Source: an uncultured Methylococcaceae bacterium
Lineage (GTDB): Bacteria; Pseudomonadota; Gammaproteobacteria; Methylococcales; Methylomonadaceae
Assembly (NCBI GenBank): GCA_903873045.1
Contig: CAIQND010000461.1
Coordinates: 1 to 8,915, forward strand
Length of the DNA: 8,915 nt
Reading direction: 5' to 3'
Positions 5,376 through 8,915 of this stretch are shown here, piece after piece; within the stretch, counting starts at the first letter, position 1, and every line of letters begins with the position of its first letter. The notes beneath the pieces were generated by a model. The model did no database searches and was not told the origin of the DNA. It was given only the letters and a program-made list of their open reading frames with translations. The translations under genes and the position numbers were made by a program.

Positions 5376-6935
5376 ATGAACAAAAAAATCACTCGCGCCC
5401 TAATTAGCGTTTCCGATAAATCCGGTATCGTCGATTTTTGTCGGGAATTGAATCAACTGGGTATTGAAATTCTGTCCACTGGCGGCACCGCCAAAACCTT
5501 GGCAGAACATAAAATCCCCGTGACTGAAGTGTCTGATTACACGGGTTTTCCAGAAATGATGGATGGTCGGGTTAAAACATTACATCCCAAAGTTCATGGC
5601 GGCATTTTAGGCCGCAGAGGAATCGATGATGCAATTATGGTAGTAAACGGCATCAGCCCAATTGACATGGTCGTCGTTAATTTATACCCATTTGAGCAAA
5701 CCGTAGCCAACCCTGATTGCGACCTGGAAACGGCGATTGAAAATATAGATATCGGCGGGCCTACCATGATCCGCGCCGCTGCTAAAAACCATGCCGACGT
5801 TGCCATTATTGTACATCCATCAGACTACGCAGCAACCATCGCTGAACTTAAAAGCACTGATAACAGCCTGTCTGATAAAACCCGTTTTAATCTCGCACTC
5901 AAAAGCTTTGAACACACGGCACGTTACGACACCGCAATTGCCACTTATTTAGCCGCTATCAACGGAACACAATTTCCGGAAACGCTCAATTTACAGTTTT
6001 ATCATAACCAAACCATGCGTTATGGTGAAAATCCTCATCAAAATGCAGCTTTTTATCGGGAAAAATCCCCTGCCTCCGGTACGATTTCTGCGGCTAATCA
6101 GCTTCAGGGCAAAGAATTATCCTACAACAATATTGCTGATGCCGATGCTGCGCTGGAATGTGTTAAATCCTTCACGGACAAACCAACCTGCGTTATCGTT
6201 AAACATGCCAACCCCTGTGGTGTAGCTGAAGCTGACGATATTTTTACTGCCTACGATAAAGCCTACGCAACGGATCCAACCTCTGCATTTGGCGGCATTA
6301 TCGCTTTCAACCGTGAACTAGATGAGCAAACCGCCACTGAAATCATCAAGCGTCAATTTGTCGAAGTTATTATTGCACCGACCATCACACCAGCGGCAAT
6401 AGCGGTTCTGGCCGACAAGCAAAATATTCGTGTATTGGCTTGTGGTGAATGGGACAGCGCCAAGCAACCGTCTCTCGACTTTAAACGTGTAGCCGGTGGC
6501 CTTCTGGTTCAGGATAAGGATTTGGGCGAAATCACCCGTGCCGACATTAAAGTCGTCAGTCAACGCACACCGACCGAACAAGAACTGGCGGATTTATTAT
6601 TCGCCTGGAAGGTCGCCAAGTTCGTTAAATCCAATGCCATCGTTTACTGTAAAAATGGTCAGACTATCGGTGTCGGTGCAGGACAAATGAGTAGGGTCTA
6701 TTCTGCCAAAATCGCAGGTATCAAAGCCGCCGATGAAGGTTTGATAGTTCCCGGTTCGGCCATGGCTTCAGATGCTTTCTTTCCTTTTAGAGACGGCATA
6801 GATGCCGCCGCAGAAGCCGGCATAACCGCCATTATTCAGCCCGGTGGTTCGATGCGTGACAACGAAGTGATTGCCGCCGCCGATGAGCATAATATCGCCA
6901 TGGTATTTACCGGCATGCGTCATTTTAGGCATTAA
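5376..6935 (+). CDS. purH: Bifunctional AICAR formyltransferase / IMP cyclohydrolase PurH
   Basis: PurH catalyses the last two steps of de novo IMP synthesis in the cytoplasm. The C-terminal domain formylates AICAR with 10-formyltetrahydrofolate, and the N-terminal domain closes FAICAR to IMP. Length is 519 residues (E. coli 529). The N-terminal MGS-like cyclohydrolase domain (about 1-195) shows ALISVSDKSG (8-17), STGGTAK (34-40), MMDGRVKTLHPKVHGG (61-76) and NLYPF (102-106). The transformylase domain shows RYGENPHQ (215-222), the catalytic KHANPCG (276-282, with Lys276 and His277) and DAFFPFRDGID (466-476). AAAGG at 5366-5370 is five bases before ATG 5376. It lies 71 bp after fis and upstream of purD, as in Pseudomonas. 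Confidence 0.97.
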   Translation: MNKKITRALISVSDKSGIVDFCRELNQLGIEILSTGGTAKTLAEHKIPVTEVSDYTGFPEMMDGRVKTLHPKVHGGILGRRGIDDAIMVVNGISPIDMVVVNLYPFEQTVANPDCDLETAIENIDIGGPTMIRAAAKNHADVAIIVHPSDYAATIAELKSTDNSLSDKTRFNLALKSFEHTARYDTAIATYLAAINGTQFPETLNLQFYHNQTMRYGENPHQNAAFYREKSPASGTISAANQLQGKELSYNNIADADAALECVKSFTDKPTCVIVKHANPCGVAEADDIFTAYDKAYATDPTSAFGGIIAFNRELDEQTATEIIKRQFVEVIIAPTITPAAIAVLADKQNIRVLACGEWDSAKQPSLDFKRVAGGLLVQDKDLGEITRADIKVVSQRTPTEQELADLLFAWKVAKFVKSNAIVYCKNGQTIGVGAGQMSRVYSAKIAGIKAADEGLIVPGSAMASDAFFPFRDGIDAAAEAGITAIIQPGGSMRDNEVIAAADEHNIAMVFTGMRHFRH

Positions 6936-6944
6936 GCAGCGTAC

Positions 6945-7024
6945 ATGAAATAACTTGACCATTTATCCCCTCACCCCAACCCTCTCCCGGAGGGAGAGGG
7001 AGCAAGATGCCGAAGTTATTTCAT
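6945..7024. repeat. 80-bp nested palindrome after purH
   Basis: A perfect 12-bp outer stem (ATGAAATAACTT 6945-6956 with AAGTTATTTCAT 7013-7024) encloses an inner 9-bp stem (CCCTCTCCC 6980-6988 with GGGAGAGGG 6992-7000) with a GGA loop. The inner CTCACCCC...CCCTCTCCC-GGA-GGGAGAGGG motif resembles a dispersed repeat known from many proteobacterial genomes. The outer arms suggest a MITE-like unit. No T-run follows, so it is not a standard terminator, although it may end or protect the purH mRNA. Confidence 0.65.
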
Positions 7025-7080
7025 ACGCATTCCTAAGTTACTCGCAAAAAATAAACCCCCAGAGATTCACCGATTAAATC

Positions 7081-7220
7081 CCTGTATTTCCACTTAAAGT
7101 AGAGTAATTATTCAGCCCCCCTCTTTAACAAAGAGGGGTTAGGGGAGATTTTATTAGGTAAATCCCCCTCAACCCGCTTTTTCAAAGAGGGAGGTGAATA
7201 CTTACAAAGTAGAATACAGG
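7081..7220. repeat. 140-bp inverted-repeat element upstream of purD
   Basis: Outer arms CCTGTATT (7081-7088) and AATACAGG (7213-7220) are exact complements, and the complementarity continues with gaps through ACTT, GTAA-TATTCA and the C-rich cores. Each half is a roughly 48-bp repeat (about 7105-7153 and 7158-7205) in opposite orientation: the left reads GGGGTTAGGGG-A-GATTTTA, the right TAAATCCCCCTCAACCC. The left half has its own 9-bp hairpin, CCCCTCTTT (7118-7126) with AAAGAGGGG (7130-7138). The whole can fold into a cruciform or long RNA stem. It has no ORF and I saw no target duplication, so it may be a MITE or two head-to-head repeats. Confidence 0.65.
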
Positions 7221-7349
7221 CAAGGCTAAACCATAAAAGGTTCCGACTTAAGTTGATAGCCAAACTTTATGGTAATCCGTGAATCTGTGGCAACTGTGAT
7301 AGGGGGTATTTTTACGACTTACCTTAATCTAAAACACGGAGACAACATC
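7221..7349. other. purD leader region
   Basis: This 129-bp stretch completes the 414-bp gene-free interval between purH and purD. It contains an 8-bp inverted repeat, ACCATAAA (7230-7237) with TTTATGGT (7266-7273), enclosing the small palindrome ACTTAAGT. I see no convincing promoter or purine riboswitch. An in-frame ATG at 7269 extends purD upstream by 27 codons, but those codons do not match the family. Confidence 0.35.
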
Positions 7350-8627
7350 ATGAAAATCCTCATCGTTGGTGGCGGTGGGCGTGAACACGCCCTCGCCTGG
7401 AAAGCCAAACAATCGCCTAAAGTAAAAAAAGTATTTGTTGCACCGGGTAATCCGGGAACGGCACTTGAATCAGGCATTGAAAACGTCGCTATCGCGGTCG
7501 AAGACATTGCCGGCTTACTGGCTTTTGCCCAAAAAGAACACATCGAATTAACCATCATTGGCCCTGAAATCCCCTTGGTGTTGGGTATCGTTGACCGCTT
7601 TCAAGAAGCCGGTTTACCCTGTTTTGGCCCCTCCGTTAGAGCTGCGCAACTGGAAGGCTCCAAAACTTTTTGCAAAGACTTTATGATTCGTCATCATATC
7701 CCGACGGCCAGCTATCAATCCTTTACTGATAAAGACTTGGCTATTGCCTATATCCGTCAACAAGGTGCGCCTATTGTAGTTAAAGCCGACGGCTTGGCGG
7801 CAGGTAAAGGCGTTATCGTTGCACAAACCGAACAAGAAGCCATCGGTGCGGTTGAAGACATGTTATCCGGCAATGTTTATGGCGAAGCCGGTAACAGGGT
7901 GGTCATTGAAGAATTTCTGACGGGTGAAGAAGCCAGCTTTATTGTTATTGCCGATGGCAAATATGCCTTGCCAATGGCGACCTCTCAAGATCATAAAGCC
8001 CGTGACAATGGTGACAAAGGCCCCAACACCGGTGGTATGGGCGCTTATTCTCCCGCTCCCGTTGTCACTCCTGATGTTTATGAACGGGTTATGCGTGATG
8101 TCATTGAGCCCACCTTAAAAGGTATGACAGACGATGGTTTGCCTTATACCGGCTTTCTTTACGCAGGCTTAATGATAGCGCCTGATGGCGCGATTAAAGT
8201 GCTGGAATATAACTGCCGCTTTGGTGATCCTGAAACGCAACCGATTATGATGCGCATGAAAAGTGATCTGGTCGAACTGTGTCAAGCCGCCTTGTCAGGA
8301 AGTCTTGATAAAACCAGCACCGAATGGGACGAACGCGTTGCCTTGGGCGTTGTTTTGGCAGCGGGTGGCTACCCGGATGATTATCAAAAAGGCGCTGTTA
8401 TTTCAGGATTACCCACACAAGAACAAGAAGACAGCAAAGTATTTCATGCCGGCACAAAACAAATTGGCGACGACATAGTCACTGCCGGTGGACGCGTCTT
8501 ATGCGCCTGCGCATTGGGACAAGATATTTTGGAAGCACAAACCAAAGCCTACGTACTGGCGGACAAAATCCATTGGAATAACATCTATTACCGCACAGAC
8601 ATTGGCTTTAAAGCGATAAAAAATTAA
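7350..8627 (+). CDS. purD: Phosphoribosylamine-glycine ligase PurD
   Basis: PurD (GAR synthetase) joins glycine to 5-phosphoribosylamine with ATP, the second step of de novo purine synthesis, in the cytoplasm. The 425-residue length is standard (E. coli 429). The N-terminal domain starts with MKILIVGGGGREHALAWK (1-18) and contains GPEIPL (71-76). The ATP-grasp core shows VVKADGLAAGKGV (143-155), IEEFLTGEEAS (186-196), the family signature QDHKARDNGDKGPNTGGMGAYSP (213-235) and the metal-binding EYNCRFGDPETQ (286-297). The C-terminal domain ends at about 425. ATG 7350 is chosen over the in-frame ATG 7269 because GGAG (7338-7341) sits eight bases upstream and the conserved N-terminus begins there. 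It lies downstream of purH but is separated by repeats, so it may have its own promoter. Confidence 0.97.
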   Translation: MKILIVGGGGREHALAWKAKQSPKVKKVFVAPGNPGTALESGIENVAIAVEDIAGLLAFAQKEHIELTIIGPEIPLVLGIVDRFQEAGLPCFGPSVRAAQLEGSKTFCKDFMIRHHIPTASYQSFTDKDLAIAYIRQQGAPIVVKADGLAAGKGVIVAQTEQEAIGAVEDMLSGNVYGEAGNRVVIEEFLTGEEASFIVIADGKYALPMATSQDHKARDNGDKGPNTGGMGAYSPAPVVTPDVYERVMRDVIEPTLKGMTDDGLPYTGFLYAGLMIAPDGAIKVLEYNCRFGDPETQPIMMRMKSDLVELCQAALSGSLDKTSTEWDERVALGVVLAAGGYPDDYQKGAVISGLPTQEQEDSKVFHAGTKQIGDDIVTAGGRVLCACALGQDILEAQTKAYVLADKIHWNNIYYRTDIGFKAIKN

Positions 8628-8655
8628 AAGTCATTAACAAGAAAATGGACTACCA

Positions 8656-8748
8656 ACTTAAGCGGACAGTATGAATAGATTCTATTATTCGGTGAACAAG
8701 CTCTGCTTGTGAATAAACAAAGTCTAATGCCGCTTTGTCCCCCTAAGT
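8656..8748. repeat. Imperfect inverted-repeat unit after purD
   Basis: ACTTAAGCGGACAG (8656-8669) matches the reverse complement of TTGTCCCCCTAAGT (8735-8748) at 11 of 14 positions. Inside lies a perfect 6-bp hairpin, ACAAGC-TCT-GCTTGT (8696-8710). The rest of the 264-bp gap after purD shows only a CGACT/AGTCG stem (about 8756-8773) and no gene. Confidence 0.35.
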
Positions 8749-8827
8749 AAATAGCCGACTTCGTAGGAGTCGCCGCCCATACGCATCAAGCTAAGCCATC
8801 TGCCGACTATTTTTTAGCTCTACCTGG

Positions 8828-8855
8828 TTGTATTTACTAAATTTTCTTGTATAGT
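8828..8855 (+). promoter_or_regulatory. Sigma70-like promoter for the last gene
   Basis: TTGTAT (8828-8833) and TATAGT (8850-8855) are separated by 16 bp. The -10 box matches consensus at 5/6 and the -35 only at 3/6. Transcription would begin near 8862, about 30 bases before the GTG start of the next gene, a sensible leader length. Confidence 0.5.
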
Positions 8856-8891
8856 GTGCGGGATTTTTCAACTCAGCAGGATGAAATAGAC

Positions 8892-8915
8892 GTGAAACAA
8901 CTTCCTATTGAAATA
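8892..8915 (+). CDS. 5' end of a gene cut by the window edge, possibly hda
   Basis: A GTG at 8892 opens a frame encoding VKQLPIEI to the window end. AGGA (8878-8881) lies ten bases upstream and a sigma70-like promoter ends at 8855. The nearby ATG at 8881 is closed at once by TAG. The QLP-x-(hydrophobic) start resembles the N-terminus of Hda, the DnaA-related regulator (a clamp-binding QLxLP-type motif). Eight residues are too few to assign it. Confidence 0.45.

Noticed and set aside
6945..7220. CRISPR array between purH and purD
   Set aside because: The repeats are inverted, of different types and not regularly spaced. There are no equal direct repeats with unique spacers.
7269..7349. 27-codon N-terminal extension of PurD
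   Set aside because: The extra residues do not resemble PurD, and ATG 7350 has a well-placed GGAG and begins the conserved MKILIVGGGGREHA.
7221..7349. Purine riboswitch upstream of purD
   Set aside because: I could not find the three-way junction with conserved loop sequences expected of a purine aptamer, only a short inverted repeat.

Overview
The window is a housekeeping segment of a gammaproteobacterial chromosome. The genes prmA, dusB, fis, purH and purD all lie on the + strand in that order. From memory, Pseudomonas has the same order (prmA, a small gene, dusB, fis, purH, purD). Moderate to low GC, many short dispersed palindromes and extra small metal-binding-type genes would suit a Methylococcales methanotroph, but that is inference and no marker gene for methane oxidation is present.

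Left end (1-990): a decayed toxin-antitoxin-like patch. A DUF4160-type gene starting at 77 is cut at codon 46 by a 136-bp miniature inverted-repeat element (215-350) with perfect 20-bp terminal repeats and a 6-bp target duplication (AATTAC). The rest of the gene resumes in frame after the element and reads straight into a DUF2442-type gene (429-674). A 64-residue antitoxin-like ORF (702-896) and a GTAACCCA-type palindrome (901-939) follow.

Centre (991-5304): prmA (ribosomal protein L11 methyltransferase), an RlmI-like 23S rRNA cytosine-C5 methyltransferase, then two tightly spaced small genes. One encodes a free-standing metal-binding domain of the kind found at the N-terminus of CcoI/FixI copper ATPases. 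The other encodes a cysteine-bearing membrane protein I do not recognise. A 171-bp stretch bounded by imperfect inverted repeats leads into dusB, which is directly followed by fis (translationally coupled). The rlmI-like gene and the two small genes sit between prmA and dusB, where the Pseudomonas arrangement has only one small gene.

Right end (5376-8915): purH and purD encode steps of de novo IMP synthesis. They are separated by 414 bp packed with palindromic repeats: a nested 80-bp hairpin and a 140-bp inverted-repeat element. After purD comes a non-coding stretch with another imperfect inverted repeat. A sigma70-like promoter and the first eight codons of a further gene, possibly hda, end the window.

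The most unusual points are the datable, exactly reversible MITE insertion in the DUF4160 gene, and the two-gene cysteine-rich module inserted in an otherwise conserved translation/purine cluster. No CRISPR array, tRNA, rRNA or complete insertion sequence was seen.
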